Of a stretch of DNA of 64,000 nt, positions 22,951 to 35,010 are shown one piece after another (positions within the stretch are counted from its first letter, which is position 1; the number at the start of each line of letters is the position of its first letter). Source of the DNA: Linyphia triangularis (taxonomy: Eukaryota; Arthropoda; Arachnida; Araneae; Linyphiidae); NCBI GenBank assembly GCA_963978545.1, contig OZ021722.1, positions 1,364,001-1,428,000 of the forward strand. The letters are read 5' to 3'. The notes under the pieces are model-generated. The model saw only the letters and a program-made list of their open reading frames with translations, did not search any database and was not told the origin of the DNA. The translations under genes were made by a program, and so were the position numbers.

Positions 22951-24344
22951 GTAACTCAAAAACAGATCAAAAGTGCAGTTCTTTGGAAAGCTGCAAAAAT
23001 TTGAAAAAGAAGTTTTAAAATTAGTTATAAATGTTGCCACCAGATGGCGCTTTAGTTAAAAAATTCTAGATATATGTTATAAATTTGTCCTCTGCAATCA
23101 GTGGTTGCAATTCACGTTTAAACAGCGTAACTGTCCGAAGACTGATTATTCCGAGCTTCAAAGTATTCCTTATTCCTAAAAACTACCGATCCCCTTGTTG
23201 GTAACATTTGTAACTAATTTTGAATATTTAGTATCAGATTTTTACAGATTTCAAAATAACTATACTTTTTGTTTTATTATTCTGTCGATATTTGTTTTTG
23301 AGTTATTTAATTTTAAAATCAGGGAATACTTCGCTGATCAAACTGTATCTAAAATACGTAAAAAGTCTCTACGCAATTTATACACGATATCATTTAATGA
23401 CCCAATGAATAAGATGTTGACAAAACCCTTCTTAAGTTTTCGAGTAAATGAAACAAACTTCATTATCCTTACAAACTATTACTTTTTTTTTTGTCCATTT
23501 AATAACGTAATGATTTAAAATGTGTTACCAAATTGCAATTAAAATGAATAATGAATACACAGTACCTAAAAAAGAAAAAAATAAATTAAAAGCACCAAGC
23601 AAAAAAAAAAAATCTACTGTTTTTTCATACACTTTTGAAAAGATTTCGATAATAACTTAAATGTATTCAGTTGGCACAGCTTATTAGAATGGCAGGCAGC
23701 TGCTAATAATTATGATGAGTTCTCGGATAGTTGAATTAAATTAGCGAAAGAGATCATTAGAGAGTTCGAAATAACGACTGTTTCACTTTTATTTTCGCAC
23801 TTTCAAAGTACCCCGAACTTGTTGTATTTATATTCGTCGCTTAATGGAAAATTTCTTAATGTGTCTTTCTGGTACAACGATAAAGTTGTAACGCGATCGT
23901 TGAAAAATTGTGAATACACGAGAAATATTTATTAAAAATTCCGCTTTAAAAAAAAAAAATTATTGCGCAAATGAAAATTATTTCTGATATATTTATGTAT
24001 GAAATGGTAATTAAATATTTTTGTTTATTTTCAATTCAAAATCATAAAAAAAAAAAGTCCGTAAAATCCTATCCTCCACGGTTGCCCCTTTCATTACAAC
24101 TGTGTGAAAAACAATTATGTTGAAATTGAATTTTTCTTTACTTATTTTTGTGCATGCGAGCGTAACCCTTTTAGTAATTCATCAGAATCGTATATATAAA
24201 AAATATATATATATAAAAAAAAATTAAAAAAATTATTTAAAAAAATAATAAACTTAAAAACAATTACATCCACCACTGTGTCCACTTTCATTATATACGT
24301 GAAAAAAAAAAAAGGAATTGGAGTCATTCCTCTATGAAGAAATT
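22951..24344. other. No gene seen
   Basis: AT-rich spacer with several poly(A/T) tracts. A 107-codon open frame at 23195-23518 has low-complexity composition and no recognisable motif. Confidence 0.35.
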
Positions 24345-24475
24345 TCTAACAATCTAATCTCCGTGAACAGAAATAAATGGAAATATGCACGCGCATCTAA
24401 TTAATTTATACAACGATCTAATTTCCTTACCACATAAACAGAAATGCATAAAAGATGCACGCGCATCTAATTAAT
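24345..24475. repeat. Tandem duplication of a 70 bp module with TAATTA site
   Basis: Two copies of a unit of about 70 bp, each running from CTAAT(C/T)TCC through ACAGAAAT to GCACGCGCATCTAATTAA. The 21 bp core is identical at 24385-24405 and 24455-24475. TAATTA is a homeodomain-type core and GCACGCGCATC is nearly palindromic. A regulatory role is inference. Confidence 0.6.
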
Positions 24476-24499
24476 AACGATAATTATATGACACCAACT

Positions 24500-24780
24500 G
24501 TTCATCAACCAACATCTGTTCAATGCCATTTCAAAGCGATTGGATGACGGCGAGTTAGCTTATTAGTATTTCGTAAAAGGAAACCTTTTTGTTAAAGGTA
24601 CGGTACTGCTCCAAAATTTGATAGGATGCATTGTCATCGATATCGAATCTATCTGCAAAGTTTCATTGGATGACGGTAAGGGGGTTAATTTGGATTTCGT
24701 AGATTTGCCAGGCCATCGACAAAAGTACCCACAAGCATACACACAAAATCGAAGTTAATATAAAGGATTTAAAAAGTGAA
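24500..24780 (-). repeat. Family X copy, minus orientation
   Basis: Contains GATTGGATGACGGCGAGTTA, GATGCATTGTCATCGATATC and the end AAATCGAAGTTAATATAAAG. Confidence 0.65.
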
Positions 24781-25139
24781 ACATTTTGTTAATTAGATTT
24801 TAAATTCTTATTACTACTACAATCGATTTAATAATGGATATTTTAATTTATTTTCGTTACAAGTGCAAAAGAATCCCCCTACAGTTTTGAGCATCATTGA
24901 ATCCGCTATTTATTCGAGTATTGATCTTGGAAGAAGACTTTTTAAAGCATCCATTATAAAGAGCCCCAATGTTGTGCCCTTAAAGTGCTTTTCATTAAGC
25001 ATGTCATCGCTACCCTTCAATTATTAGTTTAATCGATTCCTGTCACATTCAGGAAGCCCTCTAATAAATCGATTCTTCGATGCGGAATGTAGCAGAAAAG
25101 GTCGTAGATCTCTGACATCGATTATTTATAAGCTTAGTT

Positions 25140-25860
25140 CTTTTTTAAATCTTTTATATTAACTTCGATTTTGTGTGAGTCTGAGTATATCGATGGTGGG
25201 AAAATCTGTGGAGGCCTAATTAACTCCCTTTGCCGTCAACCAATCGGGCAGAAACTTGGCAAATAAATTCCATGTCGAAGATAAAGCTATCACCGTCACT
25301 AAAAGGTATCTTTTACGGATAAATTTATTGTAAGGATGCTGGCACATAGGCTTGTCCTATTTGGAGCCTCCTATCGTAAGGACGTATTTACTTAACATCA
25401 TAAAAGATTTCGTAGAATAAAACATTTAATCCGTGTGACTAGGATAGAGCTTTTATTTTAGAGGTTCGTATTGTTGCAGCTCTCAGCGTAGAATGATGCC
25501 GGCTTGCATTTTAAAAAGACGATAGAGGGCGCTCGCAGGCGTGCCTCACACTTATAAACCAACTTGCCGCCATCCAATCGTGCTAAAATAGCATTTAATC
25601 GATCATTGAAGAAACTACATCTTGTTGACAAATATTCTTTAATAAATAAATAATAAAATTGTTTTAATACGAATAAATAAAAAGGTATTTGGATGTGAGT
25701 GTTTAAATTCACTTTCATTTTTAATAAATAAATGTTTAAACGTAGTTTGACGCACTGATAAAAATGTTTTAAATATTTAAAATTCGAATCAAACACCAAG
25801 CACACGCTGCTTACAGAATCGGTGCTGTGAATATAAAATTTGACAACACATTTAAATGAT
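25140..25860 (+). repeat. Family X copy with a 220 bp insertion
   Basis: Begins CTTTTATATTAACTTCGATT and continues through the X middle to CCAAGCACACGCTG. Between about 25325 and 25548 an unrelated, more GC-rich segment interrupts the point where other copies read directly into TAATAAACCAACTTGCCG. I found no clear inverted ends on that insertion. Confidence 0.62.
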
Positions 25861-25930
25861 TATTTTAATTCTCCGATGGTATTGTGATATCTCTCTCGAC
25901 TCGAGTTTTACCCACTTCTTAATGTCCTTG

Positions 25931-26108
25931 GTTGGTTGGTTGTTTTCAGATTATCTGGCGCCGTCAGCAACACGAGGGCTATAATGCGCCGAAACATTCC
26001 TTATTAGACAAGCCAACATACATTTACAAACACCCATGCCAACTCGGGATTCGAACCCGCAACCTCGCGGTCTAGAAGATAGCACGCTAACCACTATACC
26101 GTTAGGTC
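25931..26108 (-). mobile_element. SINE-A copy 7, full length
   Basis: Complete inverted copy with intact B box (GATTCGAACCCG on the plus strand) and A box. Flanked by CTTAATGTCCTTG (25918-25930) and CTTAATATCCTTG (26109-26121), a 13 bp duplication with one difference. Confidence 0.93.
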
Positions 26109-26121
26109 CTTAATATCCTTG

Positions 26122-28434
26122 AAACGGCATACTTACCTAAACACTACATAATATTTCCTTACTATAATTATTCGGTGTTAATTAAAAAGTAATTAATACT
26201 AATTATATTTATCTGCGTCAGCTGTGACTGATTGATGGCGCTTCTGCTAATTAAGGTAATCGATTTGTGATATTAAAAACTAAAAGGTAGAATATAAGAA
26301 ATAAATATGTGTAAAAAAAAAAAAAAAGGCGAATTTACTGTTGCAACCATTTTATAAATTTTCAAAAGCGATGGCTTTTAAAACACATAGAACCAAGCCT
26401 TATTTGTTGTTTACCTTCGGAAGGCTAATTAATCTATTTGCCGCCATGAAACTTGACCGATGGATTCGTTGTATTTTATGAATTTTTTGTGGCAACAAAA
26501 AGTAGGTGGCCGAGATTGATGGTTTTCTTCGTATTGGTCAAACACTATTAAAAAACGATATAAGCTCAACATTACTTAAATAAGTCTCAATTGCGCATAA
26601 AAGTTGACAAGGTTCATTTTTATGGGTTAATATGTTTCTTTTCGGAAAACATATTTTTATTATACGCAGTGCAATTGCAATATTCATATTCGACGAACTT
26701 GCGACGTTCACTTGCACATAGGAGTTTTTAATCTAACCAAAAGTAAAAATTAAAAAAAAACCAAAAAAAAAAAAAAACCCACGTTGAATACATAAAATTT
26801 AGTATTGGTGCATAAAATTAAATATCTGTTTACTTTCACTTCTTTTTCGATGCTTTTTCTGTACTTTTTTTAAGAAAAATATTCTAGCGATATGATCAGT
26901 TTGTATTGAGTCATAGTCAGCACTGTTACTTTTACTTCAGCCTGCGGCATTACTTAAACTAAAATTATATAGTATTACACATTTTAATTACACATTTTAA
27001 TGTTCAAGATATTCACTAGGATTATAATAATATCTTTTGCGTTAAAAATTATATAAAAATTATATTTATTTATTTATAATTACAGATACGGGCCTGCTCT
27101 TACTCCCAGGACAATTTCTGCCTTTTTTTTTTTTTTTTTTTTTAATAATGATGATAAAAATGAAAATGCATTTACGAGTGGCGATTTAGTTATCAAATTA
27201 ATGAAATGAAGACATTATTCAGAAGTAGAAACTTTTCTGAATAATGTTAATTTGAATGTCACTGAATTTTTTAGTCAATATTTTTATTTCATACATTTAA
27301 ACACAAGTGTAAGATTATTTGTAAGTAATCTTTGATGACCGAATAAAACATAATATTTACTTTTCCAAATCAATAGCGCACTTTTCTAAGAAGCTCGCAA
27401 ACTCTTAAAATTTCAAAAAAGAAGCAGTCTTGATAAGTCTGCGTTTTCGAAATTCTTAAAACTTGTTCAAACTGACAATCATGGAAAAATGAAGTGCTCG
27501 ATAAACACGAGTATTGAGCTAGCAAAAAAATGTTACTCTTTTTAACTTACTTTCCCCAATAAATTAAAATAACCAAAGTGTTTTTTTTTTTTTTCCAAAG
27601 ATTTTAATAATTATAGATTTTTCTTTTCAGCTTTAAAAAAAGAAATTTGAGAATGTGATTTGTTTATTATTATTCTTTTTGGGTGATTTTTACTTTTTAA
27701 ATCACAAGTTGGTTGTGAGCAAATTACACTCAAATTGTTCATAAAATTGAGGATTTAGTTCGAATTTACAATCAAATAAAAAAATAGATTTTACATCCCC
27801 CCCCCCCACCCCACTTCTTCCTCTCTCTTAAAATACCAGAACACTAAAAATAACCAACCCTTACAGGACCATAAGGTTGCTGAGTGTAAATATTAGTATG
27901 TATCTGTTTATTTTAGTTTGTTTAGACGTAAAATAAATAAAAATCATAAAAAAATACGTAACAATGGGGAGGATTTTTTTTTTTTTTTTTTTTTTAATTA
28001 TATAGGAAATATTGTTCCCAATGGACTACAAAAACAACACAAATTATAGTCAGGCTTATTATGCAGTGTCATTTGTTCAGATGTTCTTTGTTATTGCACA
28101 AAATAATATTTACTGAATAACATAAAACATGTGAGAAAACACAGTATTGTATTATTACACGATGAGATAACATATATAACTTAGATAACATTAACATAGA
28201 TAACATAATAAACTGAAATACAGCCAGCGAATATTTTATTACTGGCTCCAATTGATTTGGCAGCACTTTTTTTAAACGTTTCCGTGTACGTAATTGCATT
28301 CGGCATACCTTTTATTTTGACATTCAGTATGAAAAATGGAGACAAGGTTGTATGGTAATCACGAATTTTAAAATGGGGAATTTTTTTCCGTTAGACGAGA
28401 AAGGGTTAAAAGAAACATTCCAAACCTTATTGCG
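26122..28434. other. No gene seen; AT-rich spacer
   Basis: Long AT-rich region with poly(A/T) tracts (about 26318, 27124, 27580, 27975) and a C-run at about 27799. No element recognised. Confidence 0.35.
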
Positions 28435-28619
28435 CTCACCTGATGACAGTGGGGTTAATGGTCTGCCCTTGAATGCTAAAGGTACTGGGTTCGATTCCTA
28501 AGTTTGGCATGGATGTTCGATGTGGTTCGGAGTCTACGTCAAGCTGTAGATCCCTGCCTGATTAACCGTCATTGTGCAAAAAATAGGTCGTTGAGCATAC
28601 AAAACAACCAATCAAACAT
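28435..28619 (+). mobile_element. SINE-B copy with tRNA-like head
   Basis: A tRNA-like head with B box GGGTTCGATTCC, the SINE-B body (GGCATGGATGTTCGATGTGG, then CCTGCCTGATTAACCGTC) and the tail TTGAGCATACAAAACAACC. Flanks CCAAACCTTATTGCG (28420-28434) and CCAAGTCTTATTGGG (28620-28634) look like a degenerate target duplication. Confidence 0.78.
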
Positions 28620-28634
28620 CCAAGTCTTATTGGG

Positions 28635-29282
28635 CAAAAATCATCACAAAAGAAATTCTGATCAGCTTTTTCGGTCAAATATCCACACGTGCGATGATGC
28701 GTGACAACCCATCTAACTTCAATCTCGACAATATGATTAGAAATACTTCAATTTCTAAAACTCATCACGTGAACAACAAATCGAAGCGAACTTTCGCCGT
28801 TTCGACCATAAACCGCATTAATTCGAAAGGAATAGTTTAAAAGGAAGAAAATGTACAATTTGCGGTTTTCTCTTCGCAAAAGATGCGCCCTTTTCATTAA
28901 ACGACAAAAGCACGTTGCCAGATGTCGGATATCGATTGGCCCGCGAATTCACGAGAGGCGTGTGAATGTACTGTTTGGGCTCAATCAGTATTGGACTCTT
29001 GAGAAAGGGGAAGTTGTTGTTTTTTTTACTTTGAGTGATACATCAAATCATGTAATAGTCAAGCGTAACAATTAGTAGTGATGCTGATGTGGCATGTTTT
29101 TAGCAATTGAATAAATTCTACGTTTGTTGAAACCTTTTAAAACAGTAAAAAAATGCCATAGAATTTCTTATTGTAAATAAAATAATATCCAGATCCCGTC
29201 CCCCTCTACCTTAAGGATCACTAAAATAATCAACCTTATCACTGACTGACTGACTCAATCACTCTCTCTGTAACTCTATACA
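28635..29282. other. No element recognised
   Basis: About 28780-29000 is less AT-rich and open on the plus strand for 74 codons from 28851 (basic, no recognised domain). It may be single-copy host DNA; I cannot call a gene. Confidence 0.3.
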
Positions 29283-29836
29283 TTAGATCTGGCGACAGGA
29301 TCAGCACCTCTATCCTGCTTAAATTAAAGCTCATTTCTCTTAATCATGATGTTCATTTGCAATGGGTACCTTCCCATGTGAATCTCCACGGGAACGAAAT
29401 GGCCGATATCCTTGCTAAGGAGGGTTGCAGGATTTCAACATCTCCCTCTTCTACACTTCCTTTTTTGGAATTGTACTCTCTGGAAAAATCAAAGATCTCG
29501 GAGAAGTGGAAAACACCCCCAGTCCATAATTGGTACAAGGGCTCAAAACCTGGTTTGTCCCTTGACCTCCCGTGCGACAGACGTACCCGGACTGTTCTAT
29601 CAAGGCTTGCTAGCGGTCACATCAAGTGCCTCTCTTTCAACGAGGGCAGGAAAACCTTCGCCACCTGCACCAAAATCATCAGGCCTCTCCTGAGCACCTC
29701 TTGGATTGCATGGGACTCTCTAAGGAGGATCTCTTTAGCAATCCTCTCCTAGTCTTCCTTTTAGTCAACGAACTCGTGGATCTTGTCTGACTCCGTCAGA
29801 CAGTGAGGATTAGCAACAACAACAACACAACAACAG
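29283..29836 (+). pseudogene. LINE 3' fragment: RNase H domain and tail
   Basis: Plus-strand codons from about 29283 read an SGDRISTSILLKLKL-like helix, then QWVPSHVNLHGNEMADILAK. The latter is the last conserved block of RNase H (WxPSHxxxxGNExAD, with the catalytic aspartate in the final pair). It is followed by HNWYKG and LSRLASGHIKCLSF, typical of the C-terminus of I/Jockey-type non-LTR retrotransposons that carry RNase H. The frame breaks near 29650 before the terminal cysteine motif. It ends in an (AAC)n-rich 3' tail at 29812-29836. No RT domain is present, so this is a 5'-truncated dead copy. The fragment at 51673-52240 is a relative. Confidence 0.82.
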
Positions 29837-29837
29837 A

Positions 29838-31030
29838 TTTTAATCTATCATTTATCAAACTCTTTCCTGTTGCCAAAATTGTTCTAATCATAATAAATAC
29901 AAGATAATTGGAATTGAATTCATTAATTCACTAATGGGGCGCTATCCAGTCAATTCAACGTCGTGTTCCGTAACATACGCTATAAGTGAAAGAATTTTAA
30001 ACGATCACTGTTGAAACACTTTTCTGTTGCCAAAATGGTTTTAATCAGAATAAATAAAAGATATCTGGAAGGGAATGCATAAATTCCCCTTCAATTTTAA
30101 TCAAAAAATTGTAGTGTGTAGTTTTCCGCATACTTTGCTGTTAAAGATATTGTTGCGTGGACGGGTTCGAAAGATTTGAAGCCAAAGCAGATCAAAACTC
30201 GCAGAAATTTATTACTCTTCACAGATTCCTTTACAACTCCAGAACTTCTCGTTCTAGTAGACTTAATACAGCTCTATACACAACAATAGAGCACAAACAG
30301 CAGTTAAACTTGACACAACTACTAAATCGCAGCAAAAGACAATGCAATACAGTTCGCTTTAGAACTACTCGGAATGTTCACTGAGACTCAGTAATTCCAG
30401 TCAACTAACTGACTAACCAACCAACTCCACTCACGGCCGGTCTTATATAGGAGTCAATACTTCGCGAATCTTCTAGAGATAGATATTTGGAGAACTTTCC
30501 AGATCGTAGTCGAAAAGTCCTATACATGTACATGGTGACTGAAAATGTCACCAAATGGTCGGCAAGTTTGGCGACATTTGGCGATTTCTCGCCAAATTTG
30601 GCAACAAAAATTAGTCGCCAAAACCGTCGCCAACTTGGCTCTATCTCGCCTCTCTGTTGAGATTGCCATTACCATAATGTTAAATGCCCTGCTCCTTGTA
30701 AAACTCGCTTCCCAGCGTTATCTCTGTAAAACTCGTTATCAAGCACCAAGACACACATTGCGGGGAAGCAAACTAAAGACGAACTATTGCACTGCCTTAT
30801 GCGAAATGTACATAAATATTCCTATTTACAAAATTAAAGCTACGAAATATTTACAAATATCCAAAAATTCGTAACAATATTTTAAATATTTAAATGTAGA
30901 TTAAAACATCAAGCATACGCTGGCGGCAGAATCATCGGCGCTGTGTTAATGAATATAATAATTGACAATGCATATAAAAGATTTATATTTAAAACTTTGT
31001 TTTCATGGGTGGCTATTAGCTAGTGTTACG
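29838..31030 (+). repeat. Family X copy interrupted by a solo LTR
   Basis: Two tandem X units (29838-30085), then the X middle up to TACTTTGCTGTTAAAGATAT. The LTR1 solo copy follows, and X resumes at 30881 with CATCAAGCATACGCTGGCGG and the usual end ACTTTGTTTTCATGGGTGG. Confidence 0.72.
30151..30876 (-). mobile_element. Solo LTR, family LTR1 copy 1 (726 bp)
   Basis: Termini TG...CA (plus strand TGTTGCGTGG ... TTCGTAACA), flanked by ATAT on both sides (30147-30150 and 30877-30880). The TATA-like box CTATATAAGACCGGC on the minus strand sets the LTR orientation. A cluster of TTGGCGA/TCGCCAA words lies at 30540-30640, upstream of the presumed start. No internal region remains, as expected after LTR-LTR recombination. 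The element class is probably Gypsy-like but no gene survives to prove it. Confidence 0.85.
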
Positions 31031-31330
31031 TTATGCCTCGTCCAGTTATTTTCTCACTTTAATTCCATTCCAGAGAATTCAGCGAAACGTTGGGGATCTG
31101 TATTAATCCACCTAGCCCCATTACCGCCACACAATCACATTCGATAAATCTTGGACTAATACTACTAAACCAGTCAGGATTCAAGCTGAGAAAATTTAGG
31201 ATGCGCAAAGGAGCACAGTTAGTGGTTAAAGGGGAACTTCATAGCAAAGGTTCATTCCCTCTAATTGTTACAATCTTATAGCTAAACTACTCTGTAGAAA
31301 ACCAGGAAATTTGCTGAGGAGATCACTTAA

Positions 31331-32070
31331 GGTATACATATGCAATTGAGATGATTTTCTTTAATATTTAGGTTATAATTTCAAACTTTTTGGCAGTATA
31401 TCAGAATTAAAAATGACACATTTTTACATATAATCTTTTTTTTTTTTTTTTTTTTCCCCGTCAATTTTTTAATCAGCTAATTGGAATTAAAGTGACTAAT
31501 TAGGACATTATTAGAACATGCATAAATAAACTTGTAATTAACTTAGAGGTATTATTTTTATTGCAAGTAAGAGATATTATATTGACGCATATTCCTATGG
31601 AGAATTTTGAATTTGGCTACAATATTTATTTAATTATAAGTTTTTAAATAAAAAGTTAAAAAAAAAAATACGCAGTTTTTAACAAACAATTAAGATTAAA
31701 ATATGCATAAAAAATGTGTTTATAACAATATAAATTCGATTCTCCATAGAAAACACATTCACAACTATTGTCTTCAAAACAAAATTAGAATTTTATAAAT
31801 TGGACCATTTTTTATGAAGTTATGGCCGTTGGCGTAAAGTCATATAACACCAAAATGTCATTCTTCAGAAAACGCGTTTACAATTTACTACACTAATGAA
31901 CGTGATACAAAACAGGTTCGCAAAACCTACTGTAATTTAAAAAGTAAATTTGAGTCTCAGAAAGAAAATGGCATCATTTTAATGGTAATGAAATCGGGAA
32001 TATTTAAAAAGCAAAAAATAAAAACGCAGACTTGAGTCAAACTTCACGATTCCTAATGCATATGTATACC
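31331..32070. mobile_element. TTAA-flanked element, 740 bp, GGTATACATATGCA ends
   Basis: TTAA at 31327-31330 and 32071-32074. The left end GGTATACATATGCA is perfectly inverted at the right end (TGCATATGTATACC). Removing it restores the family Y sequence GATCACTTAATGAAATGACA, so the TTAA is a real target duplication. No coding frame. A right-end relative lies at 47060-47138. The terminus loosely resembles that of the intact element at 58411. Confidence 0.88.
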
Positions 32071-32112
32071 TTAATGAAATGACATAAATTAAAAATTTCA
32101 CAATAGTGTCTA

Positions 32113-32464
32113 TACTAAACTTCAACTTAACTAGACATCACTTAGACGATAGATCGTGACAGTGCTCATAGGTATTTAATCCATTTTGGTGGCGTGAAAG
32201 CATAATGTTCGCCAAACCACAACCCTATAGAGATCAAAAGGCGTTTGGCGAGAATTATGTATTCACTCCGCTATAATGGATTAACTGCCTATGAGCACTG
32301 TCACGATCTACCGTCTAAGTGATGTCTAGTTAAGTTGAAGTTTAGTATATAGAGTTGTGGTTTGGCGAACATTATGCTTTCACGCCGCCAAAATGGATTA
32401 AATACCGATGAGCACTGTGACGATCTACCGTCAAAGTGATGTCAAGTTAAGTTGAAGTTTAGTA
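32113..32464. mobile_element. MITE Z copy 2, with its right half duplicated
   Basis: Inverted ends TACTAAACTTCAACTTAACT and reverse complement, flanked by TA. Compared with copy 1 it carries a second right half: the sequence to GTTGAAGTTTAGTA (about 32349) repeats at 32350-32464. It sits in Y copy iv. Confidence 0.78.
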
Positions 32465-32690
32465 TAATATATGTTATTTTATAAATGAAATCCTTAGGTT
32501 AATGTCTATGCAGTTGCATCACGTGCAATAGTCTTTTTGCTGTTTTTTAATGTTCATTTATAATAGATAGACAATAAATGAAAAGAATGTATGTCATTTC
32601 ATGAAGTGATAATGTTCGTACCTACTTTTCATACAAAGTAGTTTCTAAATGCACTGGGCTACAAGATTGTAACATATGTACATTGTATTG

Positions 32691-33277
32691 TATAATCCTG
32701 TAACTATTGTATGTGCATGATCCTGTAACTAAGCTATATTGTATGTATGATCGTGTAACTATCGTATGCAAATTATTTTCTTATTTCTATATACATGTAT
32801 ATATATATTTACTCGACCAACTCTGTTGGGCCTTGAGCCTGTTGTTGGTCCTAAAATTTGTATTTGTATAACGAGTATATATTCCTTACTAAAACTTCAT
32901 CTTAAATTACATGGGACCATATGCACTTTCAACCACGATAGTAAAAAATCTTCATCGTTTCTGCTTCAATAGTAAACGAAATATGTTTTCCTCTTACGTC
33001 TCTCCTTTCTCTTGTTTCAATCAATAAATTGTAGTCTATCCTTCCAAGAGCTTCTTTTCCCCGATGGTAGGAAAAGAAAACGGCTTCAGTTTAATGAACT
33101 TTCTCCTCTCTTTTTTTTTGCGGCTACATAACAAAGTGGGATCTTGTTTCTCGCAAATAAAAGAAACCGACTTAAAGCGAGGCTTTTTCGTAACATATTC
33201 TTGGGGAAAAAACATTTTTTGAATGGATATTTTTGAGGAAGTAAGAGATACTGAGATGCAATATCTTCATTGCATAG
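32691..33277. other. No gene seen
   Basis: Includes a short imperfect repeat of TATGTATGATC(C/G)TGTAACTA (about 32690-32765). No element recognised. Confidence 0.4.
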
Positions 33278-34418
33278 TGTTGCGCATATTTTCCATATAT
33301 AATTGTAAATAGCGACGTATTTATTTTTAAGGGGGTCCGGTACCGAAAATAAAAAAAAAAACTTTATTTATGTACATTTTTATGTAAAAAATTTATTTTA
33401 TATATAAGATACTATTTATAATACAAATGAAAGAATGTTTTTTTAAATATTGTGTTTAGTTATTTAAAAAAAAATTAAAAACCAAGAAAAATCCATAATT
33501 GATGTTTGCGTATTTTGATATAAGTCAAGAAAAAATATTTTTTTTTCAAAGTGAAAGCTTTCTGTAATACATAATTATATAAAGAAAATTTTGTCTTCAC
33601 AGAATTTTGATAGGTGAATTAAAAAAAAAAATTAAAAATTCTCAAAGTTAAAATATTGAAATGTTTGCTTTTTTTTATGTTATCTTTTACGCTAAATGTT
33701 ATATTTTAAAACAGAATTAAAAATATAAAATTCTGCGTAGACAAAATATTTAAAACTATATGAATTAAATGCTCCAAAAATTTGAATAGCCAATTGTTAA
33801 TGGTTCTGGAGATATATCGATTTGAATATGCAACATCTGTGAAAAACACTAATGCTCGAAAAACACACTTGAAGCAGACGCTTCAAGGTGTTACTCCCAT
33901 TAGTGATGGTTAAATCACGGGTAATTTTGTGGCGTTCTAATCACCGGAGGAATAAGATAAAAACATCATTCTCTTCAGGAATGTATGAACTATTTTTTAA
34001 AATCAGAAAAACATTTGGGATTTTTGAAGAAACTTCGGTACTGGACCCCCTTAAGTTCTATTTTATCTTATTTCATTTGTTAACAGCGATAATACAGGTT
34101 AGAAAAAAGGTGACAACATCTAAAGCGATCGGGAAGCTTCGATATGTTTCTATCACTTTACCGGTGGACTGGATATTTAGAGAAAGTTCTCACGGGGTTG
34201 TTTAAATATAAGACCGGCGGCGTGGGATAGAGAGATTAACGTCGAATGTCGATTTAAAAAAAGCTGAGAGCTTTATTTTCTTTTTTGTGTCTGAATTATC
34301 GCTGTATTTGGAGTTATATGCATCGAAGCTGGTTAGTGAGTTTACTGCTGCACGGAAAAGTTTTGTAAATTACGAAAGAAGAATAAATTATAGTTTTTAT
34401 TTGGTAAAAACTGCGACA
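33278..34418 (+). mobile_element. Solo LTR, family LTR2 copy 2, interrupted by a TTAA element
   Basis: Starts TGTTGCGC and ends CTGCGACA. Without the nested 720 bp element and one TTAA it is about 417 bp, matching copy 1 at 10026. Contains AATATAAGACCGGCGG as TATA box and GAATAAATTATAG as poly(A) signal. The outer flanks (ATAG versus TCAT) do not match. Confidence 0.68.
33331..34050. mobile_element. TTAA-flanked element, 720 bp, GGGGGTCCGGTACCGAA ends
   Basis: TTAA at 33327-33330 and 34051-34054. The left end GGGGGTCCGGTACCGAA matches the inverted right end GGGGGTCCAGTACCGAA at 16 of 17 positions. LTR2 copy 1 shows the empty site (TATTATTTTAAAATTC). The interior is AT-rich and non-coding. 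Probably a non-autonomous Kolobok- or piggyBac-type element. Confidence 0.88.
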
Positions 34419-34761
34419 TCATTTTCTCTCAGAAAAATCTATAACAAGATCAATTATGAAATTAATCAATTGAATGAGTTTCAACAAATATTTTCTGTTT
34501 GGTGCAAATAAATTTATTATAATTTTTTATGGCATCCATGGACGGGGGGAAAATTTCCGTTTAGTCATCTAATGATTTAAATCAATTCTAAGCCACAAAA
34601 TTTAAAATAATGCTAAAATATTGATTTCAATTCATTTAAAATAGTGTTAAATTTAATAGGACATCAAAGTATTAGGCTACCTTATTTCATATAAGTTAAT
34701 AAAGGGTAATAAAATTATTGTTAAAAAATAATAAAAATGTTTTGCATTTATCAACGAACAT
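34419..34761. other. No gene seen
   Basis: AT-rich spacer. Confidence 0.35.
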
Positions 34762-35010
34762 TCTGATGTTAAAAAAGTGATCTAGAAAAATGTCTGTATG
34801 TGTGTACGTACGTGGTCAGCTTAACTCCCGAACGAATTTGGTGTACAAGTTAGTGGTGGCAATAGAACATGTCATTAAGTAAATGCGCAAAACAAGAATT
34901 TTTAAAAAACAAAACATGTTAAAATCATATTTTCCATCAATTTTGCTAAAAACAGCTCAAACAATTTTGATCGAAAGGGTCATTCCTCTTAAGAAGTTCT
35001 AAATACAGCC
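34762..35010 (-). repeat. Family W copy 4, truncated
   Basis: Only the part from GTGTGTACGTACGTGGTCAG to CTCTTAAGAAGTTCTAAATA is present, in minus orientation. Confidence 0.6.

Larger units (their letters stand above)
31230..32690. mobile_element. Family Y copy iv, carrying two nested elements
   Basis: The left arm (from TTAA at 31226-31229) has GGTTCATTCCCTCTAATTGT. The middle resumes after nested insertions with GAAATGACATAAATTAAAAA, and the right arm with GTTTCTAAATGCACTGGGCT. Host for the TTAA element 31331-32070 and MITE Z copy 2. The right end is poorly defined (the sequence degrades after about 32680). Confidence 0.7.
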
